This document shows, in pieces, positions 17,373 to 28,012 of a DNA stretch of 64,000 nt. Location of the stretch: positions 466,477 through 530,476 of the forward strand of contig NZ_JAEQNC010000002.1 of assembly GCF_016722925.1 (NCBI RefSeq), read 5' to 3'. The notes under the pieces were generated by a model that worked only from the letters and a program-made list of their open reading frames with translations, did not search any database and was not told where the DNA came from. Numbering within the stretch: the stretch's first letter is position 1; each line of letters starts with the position of its first letter. The DNA comes from Phytoamicus setariae (lineage in GTDB: Bacteria; Pseudomonadota; Alphaproteobacteria; Rhizobiales; Rhizobiaceae). The position numbers were made by a program, and so were the translations under genes.

Positions 17373-18314
17373 TTACAACACTATTTCGGCTTCAGGCACA
17401 AGGGCAAGCGTATCGGCCAGCAATGCCTGCGTCAAATTCTCCGCAGTCGCCATTTCGCTGGCCAGCGCCAGCCGCGCCGAGGCGACCCCGACTGAAAGTG
17501 CTGCCGGCAGCGACTTGCCTTCGAGCGTGGCGTGCAGGAAACCGGCGGCAAAACCATCGCCCGCTCCCGTGACATCGCCGATAGCCGACAGTTGCGGCGG
17601 CAACAGCGCGGCACTCTCTGTTGCGTTCCAGGCAATCACTTCTTCACGGCCACGGGTGATCGCGCCGCCCTTCAGTCCTGCTTGGCGCATGATCGACGGC
17701 CACTCGCGATAGTTTGGCGTCTCCCGGCCCGTCAAAGCGCGAGCTTCGGCTTCGTTCATGAATATCATGTCGAAATTGGAGAGTTCAGAAACATAGCGGA
17801 TGACCTTTGCCGGAGAAATTCCGATTCCCGCCAGCGGTTTGCCGAACTGGCGGGCCATGCGGCCCAGTTCGGCGAGCGTTTCTGCAGGCAGGTTTGCATC
17901 CGTCAGCAGGAAGTCTGTCGCTTCAATGGAATCGCGAACCGCGCGAACCGACAGCCGTCGGGCGCTGAACAGCTTGTAAAGCTCCATATCGGCCAGCGCG
18001 ATGACCAGATTGCCGTCTTGCTCCAGAATTGCGGTGTAGCTTGGAGTCTGCCGGTCGAGAAACGTGAACGGCCGGTCGATGACGCCGGCCGCGCGGGCCG
18101 CCTGACTGACTGCTTCGCCGTCCGCATCTCCACCGCGTGGCGAAATCAGCGTCACGGTATGACCGAGCCGCGCCAGGCTTCGCGCCGCATTGAAGCCGCC
18201 GCCGCCAGCCTCCTGGTGCCATGCGCCGGGATTTGATGCGCCAACAGCGGTAGCGCCTGATATCCGGCCGCGCCGGTCGATATGGGCACCGCCCAGGACG
18301 AGGATCTCTGCCAT
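17373..18314 (-). CDS. psuK: PfkB-family kinase, probable pseudouridine kinase
   Basis: A 313-residue PfkB kinase with VLGGAHIDRRGRI at the N-terminus, the substrate loop GGGGFNAARSLARLG, the MNEAEARALTGRE segment seen in this group and the catalytic TGAGDGFAAGF near the C-terminus. Position upstream of psuG indicates pseudouridine kinase, which makes pseudouridine 5'-phosphate for PsuG. The call leans on context, as PfkB kinases are hard to separate by motif. It is divergent from recA across about 230 bases. Confidence 0.82.
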   Translation of the reverse strand: MAEILVLGGAHIDRRGRISGATAVGASNPGAWHQEAGGGGFNAARSLARLGHTVTLISPRGGDADGEAVSQAARAAGVIDRPFTFLDRQTPSYTAILEQDGNLVIALADMELYKLFSARRLSVRAVRDSIEATDFLLTDANLPAETLAELGRMARQFGKPLAGIGISPAKVIRYVSELSNFDMIFMNEAEARALTGRETPNYREWPSIMRQAGLKGGAITRGREEVIAWNATESAALLPPQLSAIGDVTGAGDGFAAGFLHATLEGKSLPAALSVGVASARLALASEMATAENLTQALLADTLALVPEAEIVL

Positions 18315-18464
18315 GCTCTCTATTCTATCCAGTTAATTACTCATCTTAGCGACAAAGTGCAGGCGAGGGCAAGTGTAACCTCCTACAAGCTGTTGAAAAG
18401 ATTGCCGAAACAAAAATAGAACGGAGACCGGAAAAAATATCTTTTTCAGTCACTTGGCGCAGCA

Positions 18465-18490
18465 TTGCCAAATGAGAACAAATAGAGTAC
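18465..18490 (+). promoter_or_regulatory. LexA/SOS operator of recA
   Basis: GAAC-N7-GTAC occurs at 18476-18490, and the older TTG-N11-CAA form overlaps it at 18465-18481. Both match the motif defined by mutational work on the Rhizobium etli recA operator. It lies about 60 bases before the recA ATG. Confidence 0.8.
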
Positions 18491-18548
18491 ATGTCTTCTA
18501 TGGACAGCGCATTGCTTCGTTGACACGATTAACCTAAAGGTGGACAGA

Positions 18549-19637
18549 ATGGCCCAGAATTCATTGCGACTCGTTGAGGAAAAATCGGTGGACAAAAGCA
18601 AGGCACTGGACGCGGCTCTCTCCCAGATCGAACGTTCGTTCGGCAAGGGATCGATCATGCGTCTTGGTTCGAACGAGAATGTGGTCGAGATCGAGACGGT
18701 TCCCACCGGCTCGCTCGGCCTCGATATCGCGCTTGGCGTCGGCGGATTGCCCAAGGGGCGCATCATTGAAATCTATGGGCCGGAAAGCTCGGGTAAGACG
18801 ACGCTGGCGCTGCAGACGATCGCCGAGGCGCAGAAAAAGGGCGGCATTTGTGCGTTTGTCGACGCCGAACATGCGCTCGACCCCGTCTATGCACGCAAGC
18901 TCGGTGTCGATCTCGAGAACCTTCTGATCTCCCAGCCGGATACCGGCGAGCAGGCGCTCGAAATCACCGATACGTTGGTGCGTTCCGGCGCGATTGATGT
19001 TCTGGTCATCGACTCGGTTGCAGCGCTGACGCCGCGCGCCGAAATCGAAGGCGAAATGGGCGACAGCCTGCCGGGCCTGCAGGCGCGCCTGATGAGTCAG
19101 GCACTGCGCAAGCTGACGGCGTCGATTTCCCGTTCCAACTGCATGGTCATCTTCATCAACCAGATCCGCATGAAGATCGGTGTGATGTTCGGTTCGCCGG
19201 AAACCACCACTGGCGGCAATGCTCTCAAGTTCTATGCTTCGGTGCGCCTCGATATCCGCCGCATCGGCTCGGTCAAGGAGCGCGACGAGGTCGTTGGCAA
19301 CCAGACCCGCGTCAAGGTCGTCAAGAACAAGATGGCGCCTCCCTTCAAGCAGGTCGAGTTCGACATCATGTATGGCGAGGGCGTATCGAAGACGGGCGAA
19401 CTGGTCGATCTCGGCGTGAAGGCCGGCATCGTCGAAAAGTCCGGAGCGTGGTTCTCCTATAACAGCCAGCGCCTCGGGCAGGGACGGGAGAATGCCAAGA
19501 CGTTCCTGCGCGAAAACCCCGATCTGGCGCGTGAGATCGAGCTTGCGATCCGCCAGAATGCCGGTCTTATCGCCGAACGGTTCCTTGAGAATGGTGGTCC
19601 CGAGGCCGGTGACGGCGACGACGCGCTGGAGGCGTGA
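18549..19637 (+). CDS. recA: recombinase RecA
   Basis: RecA pairs homologous DNA strands in ATP-dependent filaments and triggers LexA self-cleavage in the SOS response. The 362-residue protein starts at MAQNSLRL, with AAAGGTGG upstream; a GTG three codons earlier is less likely. Landmarks are GKGSIMRLG, the Walker A loop GPESSGKTT near residue 77, the Walker B strand [15 protein letters not shown], loop L2 [21 protein letters not shown], and an acidic C-terminal tail. It is a single gene with an SOS operator upstream and a strong terminator downstream. Confidence 0.98.
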   Translation: MAQNSLRLVEEKSVDKSKALDAALSQIERSFGKGSIMRLGSNENVVEIETVPTGSLGLDIALGVGGLPKGRIIEIYGPESSGKTTLALQTIAEAQKKGGICAFVDAEHALDPVYARKLGVDLENLLISQPDTGEQALEITDTLVRSGAIDVLVIDSVAALTPRAEIEGEMGDSLPGLQARLMSQALRKLTASISRSNCMVIFINQIRMKIGVMFGSPETTTGGNALKFYASVRLDIRRIGSVKERDEVVGNQTRVKVVKNKMAPPFKQVEFDIMYGEGVSKTGELVDLGVKAGIVEKSGAWFSYNSQRLGQGRENAKTFLRENPDLAREIELAIRQNAGLIAERFLENGGPEAGDGDDALEA

Positions 19638-19669
19638 TTTAGACCCTCGCGCACGATCCTGAATTTGTG

Positions 19670-19706
19670 GCGCCACCGGCATGGAAATCATGCCGGTGGC
19701 GCTTTG
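19670..19706 (+). terminator. rho-independent terminator of recA
   Basis: A 14-bp perfect stem (GCGCCACCGGCATG and complement) with a 5-base loop and a following TTTGTTT run, about 30 bases after the recA stop. Confidence 0.85.
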
Positions 19707-19796
19707 TTTATCTGGACATGGTTAAAGCCGAACGATAAAAGCCCAAAGACTTAAAAAGGCGCCACTTTCGGGCGTACCAGGTATAAAGGGCATCAT

Positions 19797-22454
19797 ATGA
19801 GTGGCGTGAACGAGATCCGGTCTGCGTTTCTGGATTACTTCGGTAGGAATGGGCACGAAGTCGTCGCCTCATCGCCGCTGGTACCGCGCAACGATCCCAC
19901 GCTGATGTTCACCAATGCCGGCATGGTGCAGTTCAAGAACGTTTTCACCGGGCTTGAATCGCGTCCGTATTCGACGGCAGCAAGCGCGCAGAAATGCGTG
20001 CGTGCCGGTGGCAAGCACAACGACCTCGACAATGTCGGCTACACAGCCCGACACCACACTTTTTTCGAGATGCTCGGCAACTTCTCCTTTGGCGACTATT
20101 TCAAGGAACGCGCGATAGAACTCGCCTGGAACCTGATCACCAAGGAATATGGCATTGACCGCAATCGCCTTCTGGTGACGGTCTATCACACCGATGATGA
20201 AGCCTTCGGTCTGTGGAAGAAGATCGCCGGTCTTTCCGAAGACAAGATCATCCGCATCGCCACCAGTGACAATTTCTGGGCGATGGGCGATACCGGCCCC
20301 TGCGGCCCCTGTTCGGAGATCTTCTACGACCACGGCGACCATATCTGGGGCGGTCCTCCGGGTTCCAAGGACGAAGACGGCGACCGTTTCATCGAGATCT
20401 GGAACCTGGTCTTCATGCAGTATGAGCAGGTGACCAAGGACCAGCGGGTCGACCTGCCGCGTCCGTCGATCGATACGGGCATGGGTCTCGAGCGTGTCTC
20501 TGCGCTCCTGCAGGGCAAGCACGACAACTACGACACCGACCTTTTCCGTGCGCTGATCGCTGCCTCGATGGAGGCAACCTCGACCGACGCCGAGGGCCAG
20601 CGCCGTGCGAGCCATCGGGTGATCGCAGACCATCTCAGGTCTGCCGCATTCCTGATCGCTGACGGCGTGTTGCCGTCCAACGAAGGCCGCGGTTATGTCC
20701 TGCGCCGCATCATGCGCCGCGCCATGCGCCATGGCGAGTTGCTTGGTGCACGCGAACCGTTGATGTGGAAGCTGGTGCCGGCGCTCGTAGGTCAGATGGG
20801 CGCGGCCTATCCCGAACTGGTGCGCGGTGAGGGGCTGATCGCTGAAACATTGAAGCTCGAGGAAACCCGCTTCCGCAAGACGCTCGAGCGCGGCCTGGGC
20901 TTGCTCAACGACGCCGTCTCCGGCCTGAGCGACGGCGGCGAACTTGATGGCGAAACAGCGTTCAAACTCTACGACACCTACGGTTTTCCGCTTGACCTGA
21001 CGCAGGATGCGCTGCGGCAGAAGAATATCAGCGTCGATACCGATGCGTTCGCCAAGGCAATGGCGCGCCAGAAGGCCGAGGCCCGCGCCAACTGGTCAGG
21101 CTCTGGCGATGCTGCCACCGAAGCGGTCTGGTTCGAGATCAAGGAAGCGCATGGAGCGACGGAATTCCTGGGCTACGACACCGAGCGCGCCGAAGGCGTG
21201 GTACAGGCTCTCGTATCCAATGGCGCCACCGCAAAAAGCGCTTCGGCGGGAGACAAAGTTGAGATCGTCGTCAACCAGACGCCGTTCTATGCCGAATCCG
21301 GTGGCCAGATGGGCGATGCCGGTGTGATCCTGTTCGAAGGCGGCAAGGCAGAGGTTCGCGATACCCTGAAGAAGGGTGACGGCCTGTTTGTCCATTATGC
21401 TGAAGTCGTCGAGGGGACACTCAAGGTATCCGATGCCGTCGTGCTTGAAGTCGATCACGCCCGCCGTGGCCGGTTGCGCTCCAATCACTCCGCGACCCAT
21501 TTGATCCACGAAGCGTTGCGCGAAATACTCGGCACGCATGTTGCCCAGAAGGGTTCGCTCGTGGCGCCGGAGCGGTTGCGTTTCGATGTCTCGCATCCCA
21601 AGCCGGTGACGGCGGAAGAACTTAAGGCCGTTGAGATCATGGCCAACGAGATCGTCGTCCAGAATGCGCCTGTGACCACGCGCCTGATGAGTGTCGACGA
21701 CGCGATTTCTGAAGGGGCCATGGCTCTGTTCGGCGAGAAATACGGCGACGAAGTCCGTGTTGTTTCGATGGGCAAGGCCAAGCACGGTTCCAAGAGCGGC
21801 AAAGCCTATTCGGTCGAGCTCTGCGGTGGCACACATGTCGGTGCGACCGGCGATATCGGCCTGATCCGCATCCTCAGTGACAGTGCGGTGGGCGCAGGCG
21901 TTCGTCGCATCGAGGCACTGACCGGCGAGGCGGCGCGCGAGTACCTTTCGACCCAGGATGAGCGTGTCAAGTCACTCGCCTCGGTGCTCAAGGTCCAGCC
22001 GGATGACGTTGTCGGTCGCGTGGAAGCACTGATGGACGAGCGCAAGAAGCTGGAACGCGAGTTGGCTGACGTCAAGAAGAAGCTCGCCCTTGGCGGCGGC
22101 GGTTCGGCTGGCGGCGATGGCATTCGCGACATCAACGGGGTGAAATTCCTTGGCCGTGTCGTGACCGGCGTGGAACCGAAGGACCTCAAGGGACTTGCCG
22201 ACGAGGGCAAGAAGTCGGCCGGCTCCGGCGTAGTAGCATTCGTCGGCGTGTCCGATGATGGCAAGGCGAGCGCCGTGGTGGCGGTTACGGATGATCTGAC
22301 GGCACGCTTCAGCGCAGTTGATCTCGTCCGCATCGCCTCTCAGGCACTGGGCGGCAAGGGCGGCGGCGGCCGGCCTGACATGGCGCAGGCGGGTGGCCCC
22401 GATGGCGCACAGGCGGAGAACGCCATTGAGGCGGTTGCTGCGGCGATCGGCTGA
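19797..22454 (+). CDS. alaS: alanyl-tRNA synthetase
   Basis: Class II synthetase that charges tRNA-Ala and corrects mischarged Ser and Gly. The 885-residue protein begins with [15 protein letters not shown] and has the catalytic motifs [18 protein letters not shown] and [16 protein letters not shown]. The editing domain carries [11 protein letters not shown] (the HxxxH site) and the later [13 protein letters not shown] with its metal-binding Cys and His. A coiled segment and the DHHA1-type domain with [16 protein letters not shown] close the protein. recA-alaS is a common order in alphaproteobacteria. The gene ends at a terminator. Confidence 0.98.
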   Translation: MSGVNEIRSAFLDYFGRNGHEVVASSPLVPRNDPTLMFTNAGMVQFKNVFTGLESRPYSTAASAQKCVRAGGKHNDLDNVGYTARHHTFFEMLGNFSFGDYFKERAIELAWNLITKEYGIDRNRLLVTVYHTDDEAFGLWKKIAGLSEDKIIRIATSDNFWAMGDTGPCGPCSEIFYDHGDHIWGGPPGSKDEDGDRFIEIWNLVFMQYEQVTKDQRVDLPRPSIDTGMGLERVSALLQGKHDNYDTDLFRALIAASMEATSTDAEGQRRASHRVIADHLRSAAFLIADGVLPSNEGRGYVLRRIMRRAMRHGELLGAREPLMWKLVPALVGQMGAAYPELVRGEGLIAETLKLEETRFRKTLERGLGLLNDAVSGLSDGGELDGETAFKLYDTYGFPLDLTQDALRQKNISVDTDAFAKAMARQKAEARANWSGSGDAATEAVWFEIKEAHGATEFLGYDTERAEGVVQALVSNGATAKSASAGDKVEIVVNQTPFYAESGGQMGDAGVILFEGGKAEVRDTLKKGDGLFVHYAEVVEGTLKVSDAVVLEVDHARRGRLRSNHSATHLIHEALREILGTHVAQKGSLVAPERLRFDVSHPKPVTAEELKAVEIMANEIVVQNAPVTTRLMSVDDAISEGAMALFGEKYGDEVRVVSMGKAKHGSKSGKAYSVELCGGTHVGATGDIGLIRILSDSAVGAGVRRIEALTGEAAREYLSTQDERVKSLASVLKVQPDDVVGRVEALMDERKKLERELADVKKKLALGGGGSAGGDGIRDINGVKFLGRVVTGVEPKDLKGLADEGKKSAGSGVVAFVGVSDDGKASAVVAVTDDLTARFSAVDLVRIASQALGGKGGGGRPDMAQAGGPDGAQAENAIEAVAAAIG

Positions 22455-22480
22455 GGCACACGCGATTTTCGCTGATGGGA

Positions 22481-22507
22481 GGGGCGCCACGAGCGCCCCT
22501 TTTTTGT
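22481..22507 (+). terminator. rho-independent terminator of alaS
   Basis: Stem GGGGCGC / GCGCCCC with a 5-base loop, followed by seven T residues, 27 bases after the alaS stop. Confidence 0.88.
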
Positions 22508-22612
22508 GTTCATTTGACGTGATTTTCCGGCTCGCTTGTAATTTATGGAATGTGCTTCGTTTTTTCTTAAATTTTTAGGTTTAGGGCTGCTCTCGATTTA
22601 TGGAGAGCGCGC

Positions 22613-23875
22613 GTGGTCGGCATACTCAACATAGCGACAATCATGGTCTGCACGGCGCTGATGACGCTGGTGGTCGCGCTTGCTCTGACTTTCGTCTGGA
22701 TTTTCGAAAAGCGCGAGAAAGCTGTTGGCTGGTGGTGCCTGAGCATGTGGATGGGCACGCTTGCCGCCTCCCTGCTGGCATTTCGGGCTGTCACGCCGTG
22801 GTGGTTCGGAATAGGGTTGGGCAATGCGGCGGCCATCGTCGCTTATGGTTTGATTGCAGCGGGATTTGCTGCCTTTGCCGGCAGGAAGGCCAAGCTGCCC
22901 CTGGTTTTGGCAGGCTCGGCTTTCTGGTTTGTTTGCGTCTATGGATTCGAAGCCGTCCACAACGATGTGAACAAGCGAGTTATCGTCAGTTCATTGGCGA
23001 TCGGCCTATATTGCTTTCTGGTGGTATTGGAGTGCTGGCGCCAGTGGAAGCTCGAGCGCTTGCCGTCGCTGCTGGCGGCCGTCGCCTTCTATGCCAGCCA
23101 TGGATTGTTCTATGTCGTGCGCATCCCTATGGTTATCGTGTCGCCGGTGCAGGATGTCTCGGTAAACTACGGTTCTCTCTGGTATGCCGTGGTTTCGCTG
23201 GAGGCATTTGTCCACTGCGTGTTTGCGTCTTTCGTATTCCTCGCGTTGATCCGCGAGCGCGCCGAACGTCGCTACAAGCTGGCTGCCGAAATTGACAGCC
23301 TGACATCGGTTGCAAGCCGCCGGTATTTTGTCTCCGAAACGCGTGATTTGCTTGCACGCAAGCCCAAGGCCGCATCGCTGGCGGTGCTGGATCTGGATTA
23401 CTTCAAGAAAATCAATGATACTTATGGACATATGGCGGGTGACCGTGTCCTACAGATCTTCGCGCGCTATGTAGAGAACGAGCTGGAAGGCGGTATGGTG
23501 TTCGGCCGGCTCGGCGGCGAGGAGTTTGGGCTGTTCGTCGCCAATCGCTCCGAAGGGGAGGTGGCGGCTTTCATCGAGAAAATCCGGGCCGGCGTCGAAG
23601 CACTTGACATGCGTTTCAACGGCCAAGTCCTCAAGGTAACCACCAGCATCGGCATTGCCAGCATTGCGGAAGCCGGGTTGGATATCGACCATCTGATGGC
23701 GGGGGCCGACAACGCTCTCTATGTCAGCAAGCATGGAGGTCGCAATCGCGCCAGCGTCTTTCACCCCGCCATGCGCATCCAGAAGATTTTCGAGAACGGT
23801 GAGGAAAGTCGCATCAGCCTGTCAAAGAAACGTCTCAGTCGCATTTCGATCCGCAGCAAGCCTGGCAGGGCATAG
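22613..23875 (+). CDS. membrane diguanylate cyclase (tandem copy 1)
   Basis: A 420-residue inner membrane protein with about seven helices in the first 210 residues and a C-terminal GGDEF domain (about 225-385) that would make cyclic di-GMP. The catalytic motif is GGEEF at residues 301-305, with DLDYFKKINDTYGHMAGD upstream supplying the metal-binding Asp. No RxxD inhibitory site is seen in the usual position five residues before the motif, so product inhibition may be absent. A basic tail (KKRLSRI) follows. The start is GTG, preceded by GGAGAG. It is one of two tandem paralogues of identical length. Confidence 0.88.
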   Translation: MVGILNIATIMVCTALMTLVVALALTFVWIFEKREKAVGWWCLSMWMGTLAASLLAFRAVTPWWFGIGLGNAAAIVAYGLIAAGFAAFAGRKAKLPLVLAGSAFWFVCVYGFEAVHNDVNKRVIVSSLAIGLYCFLVVLECWRQWKLERLPSLLAAVAFYASHGLFYVVRIPMVIVSPVQDVSVNYGSLWYAVVSLEAFVHCVFASFVFLALIRERAERRYKLAAEIDSLTSVASRRYFVSETRDLLARKPKAASLAVLDLDYFKKINDTYGHMAGDRVLQIFARYVENELEGGMVFGRLGGEEFGLFVANRSEGEVAAFIEKIRAGVEALDMRFNGQVLKVTTSIGIASIAEAGLDIDHLMAGADNALYVSKHGGRNRASVFHPAMRIQKIFENGEESRISLSKKRLSRISIRSKPGRA

Positions 23876-23984
23876 GTTGGGTTTGCAAGTAAACAACGCT
23901 TGTCAAATTGGGCCACGCCGCAAGTATTGGCCATTTTATTAAACCTTTAGCGCTATTGCATCTCTTGATCAGGAGAGGTGCTTT

Positions 23985-25247
23985 TTGCCGGATTTTTTCA
24001 GTATTCTCACTGTGATGCTGTGCAGTGGATTGGTGTCACTGGTGTTGGCGCTCGTCCTGTCCTTCGTATGGCTGTTCGAACGCAATGAGAAAGCCGTCGG
24101 CTGGTGGTGCGCGGCGATGTGGATGATCACCGTCGGTTTCGTGCTTTTGGCGTTCCGGACATCAACACCCATCTGGTTCGGCATCGCTCTCGGAAACGCC
24201 GCAGTTATCACCGGTTACGCGCTGGTCGGAGCAGGTTTTCTGGTGTTTGCGCGAAAAAAGGTCGACTGGCGCTTGCTGGCGATCGGCCCGGGGATCTGGA
24301 TACTCTCGCTCATCTGCTTTGAGGCGGTTCGGGCTGACTTCAATCTTCGCATCATGATTATCTCGGCCATTGTTTCCTCCTACACAGTGCTGGCTGCATT
24401 CGCCGCATTTGCGAGCTGGAAAGAGGAGCGGCTGCCATCTGCACTGCTGGCCGTGGTTTTCTACGGCTGCCACGCCGTGTTCTATTCGTTGCGCATTCCG
24501 CTCGCCCATCAGTTTCCGCTCGATGAGGTAACCTTCCTGCGAGAAGTCAACTGGTTCACGATATTGGCACTCGAAGCCTTCCTGCAGAGTACATTCACGT
24601 CTTTCGTTTTCCTTGTTCTGATCCGCGAGCGCTCCGAACGTCGCTACAAGCTGGCTGCTGAAGTCGACAGTCTGACGTCGGTCGCAAACCGCCGCTATTT
24701 TGTCTCCGAAACGGGCGCACTGCTTGCGCGCAAGCCCAAGGCCGCGTCGCTGGCTGTGCTGGATTTGGATTATTTCAAGAAAATCAATGATACGTACGGC
24801 CATATGGCGGGGGACCGGGTCCTGCAGATTTTTGCGCGTTACGTTGAGAGCGAGTTGGAAGACGGGATGGTGTTCGGCCGTCTCGGCGGTGAGGAGTTCG
24901 GATTGTTCGTCGCGGGCCGTTCGGAAGATGAAGCTGTTGCCTTCATCGATAAAATTCGCACTGGCGTCGAGGCGCTCGACATGCGTTTCAACGGCCATGT
25001 GCTGAAGGTAACCACCAGCATCGGGATTGCCAGCATTGCGGAAGCCGGACTGGATTTCGATCACCTGATGGCGGGGGCCGACAACGCACTTTATGTCAGC
25101 AAGCGCGAGGGCCGCAATCGCGCCAGCGTCTTCCATCCGGCCATGCGCCTCCAGAAAATTTTCGAGGGTGGCGAGGAAAGCCGTATCAGCCTGTCCAAGA
25201 AGCGCCTCAGCCGCATCTCGGTCCGTAGCAGGCCGGGCCGGGCATGA
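23985..25247 (+). CDS. membrane diguanylate cyclase (tandem copy 2)
   Basis: A 420-residue paralogue of the preceding gene, aligned without insertions: the GGEEF motif is again at residues 301-305. The cytoplasmic half (from about residue 212) is nearly identical to copy 1, while the membrane half keeps only the pattern of helices and a few motifs such as EKAVGWWC. This suggests two sensors feeding the same output, with the catalytic halves kept alike by recent duplication or gene conversion. The start is TTG, with GGAGAGG upstream. The catalytic Asp/Asn residues and absence of an RxxD site are as in copy 1. Confidence 0.88.
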   Translation: MPDFFSILTVMLCSGLVSLVLALVLSFVWLFERNEKAVGWWCAAMWMITVGFVLLAFRTSTPIWFGIALGNAAVITGYALVGAGFLVFARKKVDWRLLAIGPGIWILSLICFEAVRADFNLRIMIISAIVSSYTVLAAFAAFASWKEERLPSALLAVVFYGCHAVFYSLRIPLAHQFPLDEVTFLREVNWFTILALEAFLQSTFTSFVFLVLIRERSERRYKLAAEVDSLTSVANRRYFVSETGALLARKPKAASLAVLDLDYFKKINDTYGHMAGDRVLQIFARYVESELEDGMVFGRLGGEEFGLFVAGRSEDEAVAFIDKIRTGVEALDMRFNGHVLKVTTSIGIASIAEAGLDFDHLMAGADNALYVSKREGRNRASVFHPAMRLQKIFEGGEESRISLSKKRLSRISVRSRPGRA

Positions 25248-25320
25248 TCGTCATTTTGCAAGTCAGCAAGACTTGTCAAATCGATCCGTGGTTCAGAGTT
25301 TCCGTCGAACGGAAATGAAA

Positions 25321-26175
25321 ATGAGCGAACACAGCAATCCCTGGATCAACTACGAAAAGCGCATCCGCCGCGTTACCGACCATATCCATGCCCATCTGGA
25401 TGAGGAACTGGATCTGGACCGGCTGGCGGAAATTGCCTGCATGTCGGCCTACCACTGGCACCGCATCTATCGCGCCGTGCTGGGCGAGACGCCGGCCATG
25501 ACGGTCAAGCGTCTCCGGCTGCATCGGGCGGCGGGCGACCTCGTCACGACAACGAGGCCGATCGCCGATATCGCCAGGCAGTGCGGCTATCCCAATCTGC
25601 AATCATTCACCCGGATCTTCCGGGCGGATTACGGAATACCGCCGGCCGCTTGGCGAAAGCAGGGAAAGCATGTCGCTCCGTTGCAACCGAAACCAAACGG
25701 AGACACCGTCATGTATGACGTCAGTATTAGAAAGCTTAGCGACAAAAGCGCGGTCGGCATCGACCACGCCGGCTCGTATATGGAGATCAACAAGGCCTTC
25801 ACGACACTGTTCTCGCAACTGGCCGGAGCAGACCGGCTGGGCGATGTCAGGGAAATGTTTGGGCTTTACCTCGATGATCCCGATACAGTGGCGGTCGAAC
25901 AACTGCGGTCGGCGGCTTGCGTTGTGCTGGCATCTGCGACCACTGTGCCGGCAGGATTGAAGAGCTTTCATACGGCAGGTGGCGATTACGCCGTTCTTAC
26001 CCACAAGGGACCATACGCCAACCTGCAGCTTGCTTATCGCTGGCTCTATAGCACGTGGTTGAAGGGAGCGGGCCGCGAATTGCGCGACGCACCACTCTTC
26101 GAGGTCTATGTTAACAATCCGCGCGAGGTTCCTGCGTCCGAATTGCTAACGGAGATCTGCGTGCCATTGAAGTAG
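25321..26175 (+). CDS. AraC-type regulator with GyrI-like effector domain
   Basis: A 284-residue protein. The N-terminal 110 residues form a two-part AraC DNA-binding domain, with LDLDRLAEIACMSAYHWHRIYRAVLGETP for the first helix-turn-helix and PIADIARQCGYPNLQSFTRIF for the second. From about residue 130 there is a GyrI/SOUL-type ligand-binding domain, containing YDVSIRKL, YAVLTHKGPYANL and FEVYVNNP with the family's Glu and Asn. This is the architecture of Rob/SoxS-related multidrug-sensing regulators, where the AraC domain comes first. Targets are unknown. A start two codons upstream is possible. Confidence 0.87.
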   Translation: MSEHSNPWINYEKRIRRVTDHIHAHLDEELDLDRLAEIACMSAYHWHRIYRAVLGETPAMTVKRLRLHRAAGDLVTTTRPIADIARQCGYPNLQSFTRIFRADYGIPPAAWRKQGKHVAPLQPKPNGDTVMYDVSIRKLSDKSAVGIDHAGSYMEINKAFTTLFSQLAGADRLGDVREMFGLYLDDPDTVAVEQLRSAACVVLASATTVPAGLKSFHTAGGDYAVLTHKGPYANLQLAYRWLYSTWLKGAGRELRDAPLFEVYVNNPREVPASELLTEICVPLK

Positions 26176-26225
26176 GTGGGATTTCCTAAAGCAAGTCGCA
26201 TCTTAAATTTCGCGCCGCATCAGAC

Positions 26226-26441
26226 CTATGGATAATAAGAACGGATAGCCATCATGATGGAGAGCATGTTTTCCATGCTCTCCATTCCACCCTGCGGATC
26301 GGCGATAAAAGTCATCCCTCGAGGGACTTCCAACCCGAACATCATCGTCCCGGTGCGCGAGATAATTTCACGCCCGCATTCGGAGAGGTCTTCGAAGTCA
26401 TATGTGCCTGGGATGCGCCATGAACTAAACGCTGAGCCCAA
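26226..26441 (-). CDS. small uncertain ORF downstream of murI
   Basis: A 71-residue frame that overlaps the last 17 bases of murI in another frame. Its amino-acid composition is balanced ([29 protein letters not shown]), unlike the Arg/Ser-rich shadows nearby, so it may be real. A perfect 12-bp inverted repeat lies within its 3' part. No family was recognised and the ribosome binding site is unclear. It could equally be spurious. Confidence 0.3.
   Translation of the reverse strand: MGSAFSSWRIPGTYDFEDLSECGREIISRTGTMMFGLEVPRGMTFIADPQGGMESMENMLSIMMAIRSYYP
26257..26285. repeat. perfect 12-bp inverted repeat
   Basis: ATGGAGAGCATG and its complement, with a 5-base loop TTTTC. It lies in the convergent space between the AraC/GyrI gene and murI. 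There is no T run after either arm, so it may be an mRNA-end stabiliser rather than a classical terminator. Confidence 0.55.
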
Positions 26442-27219
26442 AACCCTGCATCAGCCGCCTTGTCGAGAAATCCGGATTTCCTGATGTGAAAATCGCCCGG
26501 TCGACATGCGGCTCGATGCCCAGCTGCTCCAGCGCCGGCACTTTGCGGCGGGCCTGACGGGCAATCGCTTCGGCCGGGTCGATCCAGTCCACGGGCCATG
26601 GGGCCAGCCGGCGAAACACATTGGCCATGAACGGGTAGTGCGTGCAGGCGAGCACGACGATATCGGTCTTGGCGCCATCCTTCTCGTAGAAGCATTGGGC
26701 GATTTCGGCAGAGATATCCTCGTCTGGAACCTTATCGCCGCGGATATAGGCTTCCGCCATGCGGGCGAGGTTTTGCGAGCCGACGAGGCGTACATGGCAT
26801 TGCGTGGCGAACGACTGAATGAGATCGCGGGTATAGGCGCGCTTGACGGTACCCGGCGTGGCGAGAACCGAAACCAGGCCGGAGCGCGTGCGTTCCGCTG
26901 CCGGCTTGATGGCCGGCACCGTGCCGACGAAAGTGTGATCGGGGAAAGCCTCGCGCAGATCCGCGCCGGCCAGCGTAAACGCCGTATTGCACGCGATGAC
27001 GGATACTTCTGGCTGATGATCGCGAATGAATTCTTTGAAGATCGAAAGCAGCCGTTCGCGAAGCTGCGGCTCAGCCCAGTTGCCATAGGGAAAGCCGGCA
27101 TCATCGGCGATGTAGATGAAGCTGCGCTCCGGCATCAGTACGCGCAGTTCGCGAAGCACGGTCAAGCCGCCGATGCCCGAATCGAACACCAGGATCGGCT
27201 TTGCAGTATCATTCATCAT
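26425..27219 (-). CDS. murI: glutamate racemase
   Basis: Interconverts L- and D-glutamate for peptidoglycan synthesis. The 264-residue protein starts MMNDTAKP, upstream Met codons being less likely, and overlaps the methyltransferase stop by 11 bases. It has [17 protein letters not shown] with the catalytic-site Asp-Ser, the first catalytic Cys in VIACNTAF and the second in [10 protein letters not shown], about 115 residues apart as in the family. Length is normal. The overlap indicates translational coupling with the TrmJ-like gene. Confidence 0.93.
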   Translation of the reverse strand: MMNDTAKPILVFDSGIGGLTVLRELRVLMPERSFIYIADDAGFPYGNWAEPQLRERLLSIFKEFIRDHQPEVSVIACNTAFTLAGADLREAFPDHTFVGTVPAIKPAAERTRSGLVSVLATPGTVKRAYTRDLIQSFATQCHVRLVGSQNLARMAEAYIRGDKVPDEDISAEIAQCFYEKDGAKTDIVVLACTHYPFMANVFRRLAPWPVDWIDPAEAIARQARRKVPALEQLGIEPHVDRAIFTSGNPDFSTRRLMQGFGLSV

Positions 27220-28012
27220 TATCATCCGGGCTGCCGGCACCGCGCGGTCGCTTGCGGGAAAACCGGTCGAGGGAGGAAATCACGCCGCGCATCACCTTGA
27301 TTTCAGGCGCGGTGAAGGCGCGGCGGGATAGGACCGCACGCAGGTTGTCGATCATTTTCGGCTTTTTGGCGGCAGGCCGGAAAAAGCCGCGTGCGTCGAG
27401 TGCCTCTTCAATATGATCAAACAGGCCGAACAGTTGTTCCTTGGTGGCGGGCTCCTGATCGAGCGCCTGAAATGGGGTGTGCTCGGCTGCCTCGATGCTC
27501 TGTTTCATCCATTCATAGGACATCAGCAGCACGGCCTGGGCAATGTTGAGCGAGGCGAAAGCGGGGTTGACGGGGAAGGTGACGATCTCGTCGGCGAGTG
27601 CCACTTCCTCGTTGGACAGGCCGGATTTTTCGCGGCCGTAGAGCACGCCGACCTTCTCGCCGGCGTCGTATCTGCTCTTCAGCGTCTGGGCGGCGATAAC
27701 CGGCGATCGCACCGGCTTGAAGCCATAGCGTTCTCGTGCCGTTGTCGCATAGACGAAATTGAGATCGGCAATCGCTTCTTCCAGCGTGTCGTAGACTACG
27801 GCACCGTCGATCACATGATCGGCCTTGCTGGCAGCGGAACGCGCTTTTTCACTCGGCCAACCATCGCGCGGATTGACGAGCCGAAGCTCGGACAGACCGA
27901 AATTCGCCATGGCACGCGCCACCATGCCGATGTTCTCGCCAAGCTGGGGCTCGACGAGTACGACCACAGGGCCGCCGGTGATCAGTTCCAGTTCGCTATT
28001 GGTGCCGGACAT
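27209..28012 (-). CDS. TrmH/SpoU-family RNA methyltransferase (TrmJ-like)
   Basis: A 267-residue SPOUT-class methyltransferase of the TrmJ/LasT group, which 2'-O-methylates tRNA at position 32 in studied bacteria. Landmarks are [23 protein letters not shown] at the N-terminus with the catalytic-site Asn and Arg, [16 protein letters not shown] and [22 protein letters not shown], which together form the trefoil knot that binds S-adenosylmethionine. The C-terminal 80 residues are a helical extension typical of TrmJ. It precedes murI with an overlap. The exact tRNA target is inferred from the family. Confidence 0.85.
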   Translation of the reverse strand: MSGTNSELELITGGPVVVLVEPQLGENIGMVARAMANFGLSELRLVNPRDGWPSEKARSAASKADHVIDGAVVYDTLEEAIADLNFVYATTARERYGFKPVRSPVIAAQTLKSRYDAGEKVGVLYGREKSGLSNEEVALADEIVTFPVNPAFASLNIAQAVLLMSYEWMKQSIEAAEHTPFQALDQEPATKEQLFGLFDHIEEALDARGFFRPAAKKPKMIDNLRAVLSRRAFTAPEIKVMRGVISSLDRFSRKRPRGAGSPDDNDE

